Below, in pieces: positions 14,855 through 22,983 of a DNA stretch of 37,974 nt. Origin of the DNA: Flavobacteriaceae bacterium. Lineage in GTDB: Bacteria; Bacteroidota; Bacteroidia; Flavobacteriales; Flavobacteriaceae. Within the stretch, counting starts at the first letter, position 1, and each line of letters starts with the position of its first letter. The stretch is taken from the NCBI GenBank assembly GCA_021647405.1, contig JAKIUU010000025.1, positions 1 to 37,974 on the forward strand. The letters run 5' to 3'. Below the pieces are notes generated by a model, which saw only the letters and a program-made list of their open reading frames with translations, searched no databases and had not been told where the DNA came from. The translations under genes were made by a program, and so were the position numbers.

Positions 14855-16993
14855 TTAAAATTTAAGGTTTAACCCCAGTAAAAAATTAATACCCGCTTGT
14901 GGGTAATAATAGGGCGAAGTACCCCACATATAACCATTTGACACATATTTTTTATCGAGAATATTATTTAACAATCCTGTAATGCTTATTTCTCTAAAAG
15001 TGTTTTTTGAAAATAAGTTAACCGTAAAATTAACATCTGTTGAAAAGTAGCTTGGTAATTTAGCTGCTTGTAATTCTATATTGTTCATAAACTGTTCGCC
15101 CACATATTTTGATAAAATACCCACCGAAAATATTTTTGTGGGCTCATAAATCAAGGCATTACCCACAACCGAATTAGGTGAAAATGAAATAGATGTATTG
15201 CCTAATAAATTGACAGACGTACCGTTTATTTCTTTAAAATCAATATTCCTATTGGTGCTTAAAGCCAAATTGGGTTGCCAAAACAATGACTTACCTAGTT
15301 TTATTTGGGCGTCTAGCTCTAATCCTAAGCGGTAACTTTTACCACTGTTGGCACGGATAAAATTACCGACATCGTCAATGGCTCCTGTTAAAACCAATTG
15401 GTCTTTATAACGCATATAATACACATTGGCATTTAAGCTAACCGTTTTTTTAGCCAAACGATAGCCCAATTCAAAATCGTCTAAATTTTCTGGATTTGGC
15501 AACTTAGAAACACCTCTATAATCACTTCTTCCGGGTTCTTTGTGCGCTTTGGCATACGATAAATAAGCACTAGACACGTCGTTTATACTTAAATTAAGCC
15601 CTACTTTCGGATTAAAAAACGAGAGATTATCTTTTATGTTTAAAACTGATAAATCGCTATCAACACCCTTAATTGTGTAGCTTAAAGTGCGGAATTGCAC
15701 ATCGCCGTACAAACTCAATTTGTCATTTAATTGATAGTTTATTTTGCTGTAAATATTAAAATCGGTTTTATCGCCTACATTAAAATAGTAGTTTTTATAC
15801 AAATTGGTTCTGTCTATAAATTCTCCTGAAATAACACGTCCAAAATGATTGCCTTTATAACTATTCCACGCCCCGCCAAAAATGAGTTTCACTTTTTCTA
15901 AATTGTTGTATTTTAAAGAAAATGTGCTGCCATAAAAATCATTATCCAACCATTTACGACGTACCAAATCGGTATTAGAAATAGAGGTACCGTTAACACT
16001 TATCGGTGTTAAACCGTAATCGGCTACGTCTTGACCTTGTTGGTATTCTTCATAATAGCCTTTCCCTTTGGTGTAATGAAAAGCCACCGTACCACTCCAA
16101 AAATCATTAAAACTGTGATTGATGTGTAGTTGGTAATGGTCTTGTTTGTAATTATCTACTTGGTCTCTATAAAATCCTGTGACATTCCACGCATCATCAT
16201 AAATAGCACCTGCATAATTAAAAGTACGATTGGTTTTAAGCGTTTCTGCATCTATACCCCACCAAGCCTGATACGTGATTTCGTGACCGCCAAAAGCCAA
16301 GGCTTTTATAAGCGTTTTATCATTGGTATAGGTACCCGACAGGTAAAACGATTTTAAATCGGAACTGGCCCTATCAACATAACCATCGGACTTTATAAGA
16401 CCAACACGTCCTGCCAGTTCAAAGTGTTTGTTTAACAAGCCTGTACTAAATTTTACGGTGTGTTTATGGGTATTATAAGAGCCCACAGCATTATTAACTT
16501 CACCGTAAGGATTTTGAGAAATACCATCGGTCAACAGGTTTAAACTCGCCCCAAAAGCCCCCGCGCCATTTGTTGAAGTACCCACGCCACGTTGCAACTG
16601 AATGCTTTGTGTAGAACTGGCAAAATCGGGTAAATCTACCCAATAGGTGCCTTGCGATTCACTGTCGTTTAACGGAATGCCATTGATGGTAACATTTACC
16701 CGTGTGGCATCGCTGCCGCGGACGCGAATGCCCGTATAACCCACACCTGAACCGGCATCTGAAGTGATGACTATATTGGGCAAATACTTTAGTAAAACAG
16801 GTATATCCTGCCCTAAATTGCGTTTTTTAAGTTCTTTTTTTGAAATATTTGATTGTGTAAAAGGCGCGTTTTTACCTATACGCGTGGATTCTACAATAAC
16901 TTCATTGAGTTTAATCGTGTCTTTTTTAATGTCAGTTTTTTGAGCGAAGACACTTAGTCCGCAAAAAATAAATAGCATAAATAACTTTTTCAT
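14855..16993 (-). CDS. TonB-dependent outer-membrane receptor under TPP riboswitch control
   Basis: A 712-residue TonB-dependent receptor: signal peptide (MKKLFMLFIFCGLSVFAQ), a plug domain (about 45-160; DIPVLLKYLPNIVITSDAG, IRVRGSDATRVNVTINGIP, DFASSTQSIQLQRG) and a 22-strand barrel ending in aromatic LNLKF. No carboxypeptidase-like N-terminal domain is present. A thiamine pyrophosphate riboswitch sits in its leader, so it probably imports thiamine or a thiamine precursor across the outer membrane, as proposed for riboswitch-linked receptors in Bacteroidota. The leader and receptor form a unit separate from arfB upstream. Confidence 0.92.
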   Translation of the reverse strand: MKKLFMLFIFCGLSVFAQKTDIKKDTIKLNEVIVESTRIGKNAPFTQSNISKKELKKRNLGQDIPVLLKYLPNIVITSDAGSGVGYTGIRVRGSDATRVNVTINGIPLNDSESQGTYWVDLPDFASSTQSIQLQRGVGTSTNGAGAFGASLNLLTDGISQNPYGEVNNAVGSYNTHKHTVKFSTGLLNKHFELAGRVGLIKSDGYVDRASSDLKSFYLSGTYTNDKTLIKALAFGGHEITYQAWWGIDAETLKTNRTFNYAGAIYDDAWNVTGFYRDQVDNYKQDHYQLHINHSFNDFWSGTVAFHYTKGKGYYEEYQQGQDVADYGLTPISVNGTSISNTDLVRRKWLDNDFYGSTFSLKYNNLEKVKLIFGGAWNSYKGNHFGRVISGEFIDRTNLYKNYYFNVGDKTDFNIYSKINYQLNDKLSLYGDVQFRTLSYTIKGVDSDLSVLNIKDNLSFFNPKVGLNLSINDVSSAYLSYAKAHKEPGRSDYRGVSKLPNPENLDDFELGYRLAKKTVSLNANVYYMRYKDQLVLTGAIDDVGNFIRANSGKSYRLGLELDAQIKLGKSLFWQPNLALSTNRNIDFKEINGTSVNLLGNTSISFSPNSVVGNALIYEPTKIFSVGILSKYVGEQFMNNIELQAAKLPSYFSTDVNFTVNLFSKNTFREISITGLLNNILDKKYVSNGYMWGTSPYYYPQAGINFLLGLNLKF

Positions 16994-17047
16994 CTGTTTA
17001 ACAAATTAAATTAAGCTTATCTAAACTTTTTAGAAAAGCTATTAATT

Positions 17048-17067
17048 ATCCCGCTAAACAGCGGGAT
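17048..17067 (-). promoter_or_regulatory. Leader hairpin between riboswitch and receptor gene
   Basis: ATCCCGCT and AGCGGGAT form a perfect 8-bp stem with a 4-base loop, between the TPP aptamer and the receptor ATG. It is not followed by a clear U-run on the minus strand, so whether it is the expression platform or an unrelated hairpin is open. Confidence 0.5.
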
Positions 17068-17137
17068 TTGTTCGAGCTAATTCATTAAAAATAAATTTTA
17101 ATGAAAGTCTCACAAATAAAAAAGGGTTTTTGGGATT

Positions 17138-17222
17138 TGTCATTTCCTTAACAGCATTACCTGTTCAGGTTCAATGGGTGTTATCTCAGCCTCCCGATAG
17201 TTATCAGGAAAGCACCCCTTTT
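17138..17222 (-). ncRNA. TPP (THI element) riboswitch
   Basis: On the minus strand the leader reads GGGGTGC, then GGCTGAGAT, ACACCC, GAACCTGA, CAGGTAATGCTG and AAGGAAATG. These are the conserved blocks of the thiamine pyrophosphate aptamer in the right order, with CTGAGAT complementary to + strand 17183-17189 and the AACCTGA block at 17165-17171. Binding of TPP would lower expression of the receptor gene 150 bp downstream. Confidence 0.95.
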
Positions 17223-17268
17223 ACAGATTACAAAAGTACATATTAATTCTGAATCCAGAATTATAAAT

Positions 17269-17679
17269 TCAGGATTCTAAATCAGGATTTTTTCTGGTTG
17301 CTTTTTTTACAGAAAGCTTTTTCTTACTGTCTAATCGTTTTTTTACAGAGGCTTTGGTAGGTTTTGTGGGTTTGCGTTTTTTAGGAATTGTTAAACCTTT
17401 CTCTATTAATTGAAGAAAACGTTTTTGAACAATTTCTTTATTTTTATGCTGGCTCCGACTCTCGTCACAAAAAAGGATAAGGACACTGTCTTTTGTCAGC
17501 CTAAAAGAAATATTTTTAAAGAGCAACTCTTTTTGTTCTTCGGTTAAAATTCTAGAGTTTAAAACATCAAAAGTAAGTTCAATTTTAGACGATACTTTAT
17601 TGGCATGTTGTCCGCCTGGGCCACTACTTCTAATGGCTTTAAAATTTAATTCGTTTAGAAGCAGATTTAATATCTCCAA
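17269..17679 (-). CDS. arfB: Alternative ribosome-rescue factor / peptidyl-tRNA hydrolase
   Basis: A 136-residue release-factor-like hydrolase with the RSSGPGGQHANKV motif (GGQ at 22-24), which cleaves peptidyl-tRNA on stalled ribosomes, and a basic C-terminal tail (from about residue 98: KKRKPTKPTKASVKKR) of the type that enters the empty mRNA channel. There is no codon-recognition domain, separating it from RF1/RF2. It lies 26 bp after the NadR-like kinase and precedes the TPP riboswitch. Confidence 0.92.
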   Translation of the reverse strand: MEILNLLLNELNFKAIRSSGPGGQHANKVSSKIELTFDVLNSRILTEEQKELLFKNISFRLTKDSVLILFCDESRSQHKNKEIVQKRFLQLIEKGLTIPKKRKPTKPTKASVKKRLDSKKKLSVKKATRKNPDLES

Positions 17680-17705
17680 AATAGTAATTATTATAACGCT
17701 CTGTT

Positions 17706-18275
17706 TTATTTTTTAGCTGCCAACAATTTATCAATCGCTTTAGTAGCTGCTTTTAAGCGGGTTTTTTTATCGCCTTTAAGTAAAATATAAGGACGCTTGT
17801 ATTTGTCTAAAGTGGCTTTAAAAGCTTGAAACATATTTTCGCGTAAATGGGGTCTGTCTCGTAAATCATCTTGTTCAAAAGGCACATCTATATAGGTTAA
17901 AAAATACAAGTCGTAGGTGTTTTCTATGGCATATTTTTCAAGTAAAGGGTCTACAAAACCCCCATAATATTCTTCGGAATAGACTTTGGTTTCTAATAGA
18001 TCGGTGTCGCAAATTAAAATTTTATCCACTTTTTTTGTCAAATAATTTTCCAAGCGAATTTGGCCCTTGGCAATGGGAAATAAGTCGGAACTCTCGCAAG
18101 TTTTGCGTTCATTATTCCACTTATTTTGTAAATAACGGCGGGCATATTCTGGCACCCAAACGGAGTTATAATAACGTGCTAATTGATCTGATAAAGTAGT
18201 TTTACCTGTACTCTCTGGGCCAAATAACACCACTTTTACGATGTCTGAGGGTTCTTGTTTAAGTGTATTTTCCAT
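17706..18275 (-). CDS. NadR-like P-loop kinase (nicotinamide riboside kinase-type)
   Basis: A 189-residue ATPase with a P-loop GPESTGKTTL at 19-28 and the WVPEYARRY segment at about 41-49, both characteristic of the ribosylnicotinamide kinase domain of NadR. The NMN adenylyltransferase domain of full NadR is absent. Its start overlaps the end of pnuC by 40 bp, so the two are translationally linked; the pair would import and trap a riboside. Nicotinamide riboside is the default substrate. The nearby TPP riboswitch leaves thiamine as an alternative (inference). Confidence 0.88.
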   Translation of the reverse strand: MENTLKQEPSDIVKVVLFGPESTGKTTLSDQLARYYNSVWVPEYARRYLQNKWNNERKTCESSDLFPIAKGQIRLENYLTKKVDKILICDTDLLETKVYSEEYYGGFVDPLLEKYAIENTYDLYFLTYIDVPFEQDDLRDRPHLRENMFQAFKATLDKYKRPYILLKGDKKTRLKAATKAIDKLLAAKK

Positions 18276-18943
18276 GCTTTATATCCAAATATAGCTAAAA
18301 TTAAAAATATGGTGTATTGAATGCCTGTAAATCCGTAGCCTTTTACAAAATAGAGCGGAATTGACACAATATTTGTGAGAATCCAAAATGTCCAGTTTTC
18401 TATTTTTTTATTGGCCATAAGCCACATGGCCACAAAGGCAGCCGCAGTGGTAAATGTATCTAAATAAGGGGTGGCTTTTCTAAATTCGACCAAGCTCCCT
18501 GAGCTTAAGTGTTGGTAAGCATAATTAACACTTCCTGTAAAACTTAAATCGGGCATCACGTCGTAATAACGATATACCACAATTACAAAAATAGCTGTAA
18601 AAATAAAAATACCTAAAGCTTTTAATTTGTCGTTAAAATTGGTTCTTGTTATCTCTAAAGGCGTGTGTGTTTTATCAGAAATACGCGTCCACATATACCA
18701 TCCGTAAAGGCTCATAAAGGTATAGTAAATATTGATGATTAAATCGCCATACAAAGCCCATTGCGATAATAAGTACACATAAAGCCCTGTGCTGACAATA
18801 CCTGTAGGATAAACCAGAATGTTTTCTTTTTTGGCATAAAACACACTAATTACACCAAAAACAGCGGCTATAAATTCTAAAAAAATATTTAGAGTAGTGG
18901 CGTCTTTATAGGGTGCTAAGAAAAAATCTAAGAGTGTATCCAT
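18236..18943 (-). CDS. pnuC: PnuC family vitamin-precursor transporter
   Basis: A 235-residue inner-membrane protein with seven hydrophobic segments and the PnuC motif YGWYMWTR (Trp82, Trp85). PnuC proteins are facilitators of nicotinamide riboside uptake, and PnuT and PnuX relatives carry thiamine and riboflavin; sequence alone does not decide. It begins within the stop of the GGGP synthase gene (TAATG) and overlaps the kinase gene that traps its substrate. Because a TPP-riboswitch-controlled receptor lies downstream, a thiamine-specific (PnuT-like) role is a real alternative. Confidence 0.88.
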   Translation of the reverse strand: MDTLLDFFLAPYKDATTLNIFLEFIAAVFGVISVFYAKKENILVYPTGIVSTGLYVYLLSQWALYGDLIINIYYTFMSLYGWYMWTRISDKTHTPLEITRTNFNDKLKALGIFIFTAIFVIVVYRYYDVMPDLSFTGSVNYAYQHLSSGSLVEFRKATPYLDTFTTAAAFVAMWLMANKKIENWTFWILTNIVSIPLYFVKGYGFTGIQYTIFLILAIFGYKAWKIHLNKNPQTS

Positions 18944-19665
18944 TATTTTTTATCGGACTTCAAAAGTAGGTTATTTTCTTCAAATGCCGTGCCAATTACT
19001 ACCAAATCGGCACCACTTGCATATGCCAAATCTAATTGTTTTTGGGTGCGAATGCCGCCGCCAACAATAAGTGGAATACGCACATTTTGAGCTACTTTAT
19101 TAATGATTTTTGCTTTAACAGGGTATTTTGCACCACTTCCTGCTTCAAGATATATAAGTTGTTTGCCCATAAGGGTGCCTGCTATGGCTGTGTCAACAAT
19201 TTTTTGGGTATCGTTTTGCAATAACGGCTTTGTTTTACTTTGGTTTTGAACCGATGAAACGGTTCCGCCATCAACTAAAATATAAGCTGTTGGAACAACC
19301 TCTAAATCCATATCTTTTAATTTAGCAACGGATTTTATCTGTTGTGTAACCAAATATTCTGGGTTTAATCCTGAGAGTAAACTCATAAATAATAAGGTAT
19401 CTGCACGGTTGGTTATTTGAGAAACATCTCCTGGGAAAAGTATTATCTTAATTTGTGTTAGTTGTTTTAATCTATCTACAAGTATTTCGGTAGCGCCATT
19501 TTTTACAAAACTTCCACCTACAAAAATAAAATTGGCTTTTAAGTTTTCGATTTTTAAAACTGTAACTTTAAGATTGTTTAATTGGACTTTATCAGGATCT
19601 AACAATATAGCCAATAATTTTTGACCTGTGTTTTTAGCTCTTTTAATGCGTTTTAAAAAGGCCAT
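18943..19665 (-). CDS. Geranylgeranylglyceryl/heptaprenylglyceryl phosphate synthase family protein
   Basis: A TIM-barrel prenyltransferase of 240 residues, the GGGPS/PcrB group. Conserved parts: LLAILLDPDK near residue 25, VGGSFV at about 49-54, YILVDGG at about 128-134, YLEAGSGAKYPV and the phosphate-binding GGGIRTQKQLDLAYASGADLVVIG. It joins a polyprenyl chain to glycerol-1-phosphate. It is common in Bacteroidota, but the product's role there is poorly known. It is 3 bp after the PPTase gene and overlaps pnuC by one base, so it lies in the middle of an operon. Confidence 0.92.
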   Translation of the reverse strand: MAFLKRIKRAKNTGQKLLAILLDPDKVQLNNLKVTVLKIENLKANFIFVGGSFVKNGATEILVDRLKQLTQIKIILFPGDVSQITNRADTLLFMSLLSGLNPEYLVTQQIKSVAKLKDMDLEVVPTAYILVDGGTVSSVQNQSKTKPLLQNDTQKIVDTAIAGTLMGKQLIYLEAGSGAKYPVKAKIINKVAQNVRIPLIVGGGIRTQKQLDLAYASGADLVVIGTAFEENNLLLKSDKK

Positions 19666-19668
19666 TTG

Positions 19669-20307
19669 CTAAATTTTTTGAGGCATGGCATATACGCAAG
19701 TGAAAATATCTTTATCTTCTAAAAATAGAAAACTGATATCGTAATATTTGTGCCAATCTTTAAAATTTACGTAACCAATCGATTTTCCATCCTTAAATAA
19801 AAACGGATTAATCGCTATGTGCTCTCTAAAACTCAATCCGCCATAAGGATATATTTTATACATGGCCTCTTTGGCACCCCAAATAATGGTATATTGTTTT
19901 ATCAAATCTTCATTTGACAAGGTATCAAAATCTGTATTGACAAATTTGTGCTGTATCACTTTAATCTTATCACGCACCATTTCAATATCAATACCTATAT
20001 CATCACCGCTGATAGCGATGGTAGAAAAGTAATAAGAATGAGAAATAGATATGTGCTTGCCACTTTTTAGTAGGGGTTTTCCGTATTTATTGTAATACAA
20101 CTCGGCATCCGTAAGTCCAGCCTCACTTAACAAATGACGCACACTTAGAAAACCACGTTGGTGCAATTCAGATTGCATTTTACCAACACGTTCTTTGCTC
20201 TTTGGATTTATATAAATTCCTCTGAGCAAGTCCGTTAAAGATTCTTCTATTTTCCATATATAAATGGTTGTATGAAGATTTGGCTTAATTATTTTATATA
20301 AAGGCAT
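19669..20307 (-). CDS. 4'-phosphopantetheinyl transferase superfamily protein
   Basis: A 212-residue Sfp-like enzyme that moves phosphopantetheine from CoA to a carrier protein. The two magnesium-binding motifs are present: GIDIE (105-109) and WGAKEAMYK (143-151), along with ISISHSY at 87-92. It is the first gene of the minus-strand operon that continues into GGGP synthase and pnuC. The carrier-protein partner is not in the window. Its start is 55 bp from the divergent ahcY start. Confidence 0.9.
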   Translation of the reverse strand: MPLYKIIKPNLHTTIYIWKIEESLTDLLRGIYINPKSKERVGKMQSELHQRGFLSVRHLLSEAGLTDAELYYNKYGKPLLKSGKHISISHSYYFSTIAISGDDIGIDIEMVRDKIKVIQHKFVNTDFDTLSNEDLIKQYTIIWGAKEAMYKIYPYGGLSFREHIAINPFLFKDGKSIGYVNFKDWHKYYDISFLFLEDKDIFTCVYAMPQKI

Positions 20308-20328
20308 TTAAAAGTAAAAGCTATTTTG

Positions 20329-20336
20329 TAGATTTG
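20329..20336 (+). promoter_or_regulatory. -7 element of ahcY
   Basis: TAGATTTG matches TAnnTTTG and lies 26 bp before the ATG of ahcY. No good TTTG -33 element was seen at the usual spacing. Confidence 0.5.
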
Positions 20337-20362
20337 CGCATTCAAAACACAAATATAATAAT

Positions 20363-21679
20363 ATGAGTACACATACGTCAACAAACTTAAAATATAAAGT
20401 AAAAGACATTAGCCTTGCCGATTGGGGGCGCAAAGAAATTCATTTGGCTGAGGCCGAAATGCCTGGTTTGATGAGCTTACGCGAAGAATATAAAGACGAA
20501 CAACCTCTAAAAGGCGCCCGAATAGCCGGCTGTTTACATATGACCATACAAACAGCTGTTTTAATTGAAACTTTAATAGCCCTTGGTGCCGAAGTAACGT
20601 GGAGTTCTTGTAATATCTTTTCGACACAAGATCAGGCTGCTGCAGCTATTGCCGCTGCTGGGATTCCTGTGTACGCTTGGAAAGGCATGAACGAAGAAGA
20701 ATTTGATTGGTGTATTGAACAAACCCTATTCTTTGGTGAAGATAAAAAACCTTTAAATCTTATTTTAGATGATGGTGGCGATTTAACCAATATGGTTTTA
20801 GACCGCTATCCTGAGCTTGCCAAGGGTATTAATGGATTATCTGAAGAAACCACCACAGGGGTTCATCGTTTATACGACCGCGTAAAAGAAGGTACTTTAC
20901 CAATGCCTGCTATAAACGTAAACGATTCTGTTACAAAATCGAAATTTGACAATAAATACGGTTGTCGCGAAAGTGCTGTAGATGCCATCCGCCGTGCTAC
21001 CGATATCATGCTTGCTGGTAAACGCATTGTGGTTTGTGGTTATGGCGATGTGGGTAAAGGCACAGCAGCTTCTTTTAAAGGAACTGGCGCTATAGTCACT
21101 GTTACAGAAATTGATCCAATTTGTGCTTTACAAGCGGCTATGGAAGGTTTTGAAGTCAAAAAATTAGATAATGTTATCGGTAAAGCTGATATCGTTATTA
21201 CTACTACCGGAAATAAAGACATCGTTCAAGAAAGACATTTTAGGGCTTTAAAAGACAAAGCTATTGTTTGTAATATTGGCCATTTTGACAATGAAATAGA
21301 CATGGCTTGGCTCAATGAAAATTATGGACATACCAAAAACGTTATTAAACCCCAAGTAGATCAATATACTATTGACGGAAAAGAAATTATTATTCTGGCC
21401 GAAGGGCGTTTGGTTAATTTAGGTTGTGCCACAGGGCATCCAAGCTTTGTAATGAGCAACTCTTTTACAAACCAAACTTTAGCCCAAATTGAATTGTGGA
21501 ATAACAAGGAAAGTTACGGAAACGACGTTTATATGTTACCCAAACATTTAGACGAAAAAGTGGCCCGATTACATTTGGCTAAAATTGGCGTTGAACTTGA
21601 AGAATTACGCCCCGATCAAGCCTCATATATTGGTGTTACTGTTGAAGGTCCTTATAAACCTGAATATTACAGATATTAA
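20363..21679 (+). CDS. ahcY: Adenosylhomocysteinase
   Basis: S-adenosylhomocysteine hydrolase, which splits SAH into adenosine and homocysteine to keep methylation going. The 438-residue protein shows the substrate domain (GCLHMTIQTAVLIETL, SSCNIFSTQDQAAAA), the NAD-binding loop GYGDVGKGTAASF, the NIGHFDNEID segment and the family's C-terminal KPEYYRY, whose Lys and Tyr reach the neighbouring subunit. No gaps or missing motifs were seen. A USP protein follows after 28 bp. Confidence 0.97.
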   Translation: MSTHTSTNLKYKVKDISLADWGRKEIHLAEAEMPGLMSLREEYKDEQPLKGARIAGCLHMTIQTAVLIETLIALGAEVTWSSCNIFSTQDQAAAAIAAAGIPVYAWKGMNEEEFDWCIEQTLFFGEDKKPLNLILDDGGDLTNMVLDRYPELAKGINGLSEETTTGVHRLYDRVKEGTLPMPAINVNDSVTKSKFDNKYGCRESAVDAIRRATDIMLAGKRIVVCGYGDVGKGTAASFKGTGAIVTVTEIDPICALQAAMEGFEVKKLDNVIGKADIVITTTGNKDIVQERHFRALKDKAIVCNIGHFDNEIDMAWLNENYGHTKNVIKPQVDQYTIDGKEIIILAEGRLVNLGCATGHPSFVMSNSFTNQTLAQIELWNNKESYGNDVYMLPKHLDEKVARLHLAKIGVELEELRPDQASYIGVTVEGPYKPEYYRY

Positions 21680-21707
21680 TTTTCTATCCTTTTCAAAATT
21701 TTTGTAA

Positions 21708-22502
21708 ATGAAAACCATTTTAGTCCCTTTAGGCAATTCTGATAAAGCCATAAACACTTTGCAGTATGCTGTTGATTTTGCATCTATTGCTGCTGCAAAA
21801 ATTTATGTTATACAAGTTTACGGTGCTACTAAAGTAGCCGGCGCTATTAAAAAAATAGACGCTATTTTAGAAGCCGATAGTAAAGAAGAATTAAATTATA
21901 TTTTATCTCAGGTTGACTCTAAAAATATTGAAATTGTAGCCAAATCCGTAAAAGGTCAAATAACAGACAGTATTTCTAGAATTGCCAAACAATTAGAAGT
22001 TGATTTAATTATCGCTTCTGCTAAAAATAACAGTGCCGATTCTTCTATTTATTTAGGCCCTATAACTGGTAGTATTGTAAAAAAAACCGAATTGCCTATG
22101 CTTGTTATTCCTAAGGGTTATAAATTTAAACCTATAAACAAAGTCTTGTTAGGTTTGCGTTCTGGAATGCTTAAACATGCCCATGTTCTTGACCCTTTAT
22201 ATATTCTAAAAGAAACGTTTAAAACAGAAATAAGTTTATTACACGTTATTACACCTCATAACACTACAGAGGATAATGTTTTGAATTCTGAATTCGAATC
22301 TGTTTCTGATAAATTAATAAACTCTGAAAATGCTACGGTGTTTCAAGGTGTCTTAGAACACAAAATTGAAATAAAACCAGATATAATTTGCGTTATTAGA
22401 AGAAAACGTGGCTTTTTTAATAGGCTTTGGGCTCAAAATAGCGTTAAAAAAATTGACTTTGAAAGTCGCGTTCCGCTTTTAGTATTGAAAGGAAATCAGT
22501 AA
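21708..22502 (+). CDS. Tandem universal stress protein (USP)-like protein
   Basis: 264 residues made of two USP-like halves. The first begins with MKTILVPLGNSDKAINTLQYAVDFA and ends at about residue 140 with LVIPKGYKFKP. The second restarts with NKVLLGLRSGMLKHAHVLDPL and ends with VPLLVLKGN. The glycine-rich ATP loop (GxxGxxxxG/S) is partly kept in the first half (LGPITGSIVKKT) and not obvious in the second. Probably a cytoplasmic stress or nucleotide-responsive protein; no specific role can be given. It may share the ahcY transcript. Confidence 0.82.
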   Translation: MKTILVPLGNSDKAINTLQYAVDFASIAAAKIYVIQVYGATKVAGAIKKIDAILEADSKEELNYILSQVDSKNIEIVAKSVKGQITDSISRIAKQLEVDLIIASAKNNSADSSIYLGPITGSIVKKTELPMLVIPKGYKFKPINKVLLGLRSGMLKHAHVLDPLYILKETFKTEISLLHVITPHNTTEDNVLNSEFESVSDKLINSENATVFQGVLEHKIEIKPDIICVIRRKRGFFNRLWAQNSVKKIDFESRVPLLVLKGNQ

Positions 22503-22507
22503 CTTTG
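22500..22507 (+). promoter_or_regulatory. -7 element ahead of the broken tRNA-Ala
   Basis: TAACTTTG fits TAnnTTTG and overlaps the USP stop region. It lies 12 bp before the GGGGATGTAGC fragment at 22520 and 82 bp before the intact tRNA, so it appears to be the original tRNA promoter. Confidence 0.5.
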
Positions 22508-22519
22508 CAAAAGTAATTT

Positions 22520-22572
22520 GGGGATGTAGCCCCGCCTGAACGAGTTCACTCGGGCAGGTCAGTTGGCTGGAG
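22520..22572 (+). pseudogene. 5' half of a broken tRNA-Ala, with an inserted palindrome
   Basis: GGGGATGTAGC (22520-22530) and TCAGTTGGCTGGAG (22559-22572) equal the first 25 bases of the intact tRNA-Ala except for one A-to-G change. They are separated by a 28-bp palindrome. The copy stops there, in the D-arm. It sits at the right distance from a promoter, suggesting that this was the original tRNA start. Confidence 0.8.
22531..22558. repeat. GC-rich palindrome in the left tRNA half
   Basis: Begins CCCGCCTGAACG and ends CGGGCAGG; eight of nine outer positions can pair (one as G-T), with GAAC/GTTC inside. It shares its ends with the palindrome at 22993-23024 in the same orientation. Confidence 0.75.
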
Positions 22573-22589
22573 ATGAGAAAAAATAAAAT

Positions 22590-22663
22590 GGGGATGTAGC
22601 TCAGTTGGCTAGAGCGCTTGACTGGCAGTCAAGAGGTCGTCGGTTCGAGCCCGATCTTCTCCA
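22590..22663 (+). tRNA. tRNA-Ala (GGC), intact copy
   Basis: Cloverleaf: acceptor GGGGATG/CTTCTCC, D-stem GCTC/GAGC, anticodon stem CTTGA/TCAAG with loop CTGGCAG (anticodon GGC), T-stem GTCGG/CCGAT with loop TTCGAGC, discriminator A, and no encoded CCA. The G3-U70 pair marks alanine identity. One acceptor pair (T6 with T67) is a mismatch; the 5' fragment at 22520 has the same T. Bases 22612-22674 recur exactly at 23025-23087. Confidence 0.93.
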
Positions 22664-22664
22664 C

Positions 22665-22693
22665 AAAAAACCACCTAAAAAGGTGGTTTTTTT
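22665..22693 (+). terminator. Terminator after intact tRNA-Ala
   Basis: CCACCT (22671-22676) and AGGTGG (22681-22686) with loop AAAA, then a seven-T run. The stem sequence differs from the terminator after the right-hand tRNA half. Confidence 0.85.
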
Positions 22694-22721
22694 GTTATTT
22701 TTACAGCTAATGTGTTTAAGA

Positions 22722-22967
22722 ATGTACTTTACCTATATCATCTACAGTAAAAATTTTAATAGATATTACGTAGGCTTATCTGCCGATGTTAGCCAACGAT
22801 TAAAATCACATAACGCTGGTAAAGTAAAATCAACTAAAGCTTTTACCTCTTGGAAATTAGTTCACGTTGAAAAATTTGACACCAGAATTGAAGCTCGAAA
22901 AAGAGAAAAATATCTAAAATCGGCTGCAGGTAGAAAATGGCGGAAAAATAATTTAAACCTTTTATAA
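22722..22967 (+). CDS. Single-domain GIY-YIG nuclease
   Basis: An 81-residue GIY-YIG domain: YIIYS and YYVGLS supply the two tyrosine-containing strands, RLKSHN the conserved arginine region, and EARKREKYLKS the glutamate helix. Start at 22722 (MYFTYIIYS) or 22710 (MCLRMYFTYI). The longer open frame through the tRNA is ruled out because it would be translation of tRNA and terminator. GIY-YIG domains nick or cut DNA and occur in homing endonucleases. Small genes of this kind are often found directly after tRNA genes in flavobacteria (recalled). It lies between the intact tRNA and the 3' half of another. Confidence 0.85.
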   Translation: MYFTYIIYSKNFNRYYVGLSADVSQRLKSHNAGKVKSTKAFTSWKLVHVEKFDTRIEARKREKYLKSAAGRKWRKNNLNLL

Positions 22968-22983
22968 TTTGATTTTAACCTAA

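Noticed and set aside
22605..22721. An N-terminal extension of the GIY-YIG gene starting within tRNA-Ala
   Set aside because: It would translate the tRNA and its terminator; the domain starts at 22722 (or 22710).
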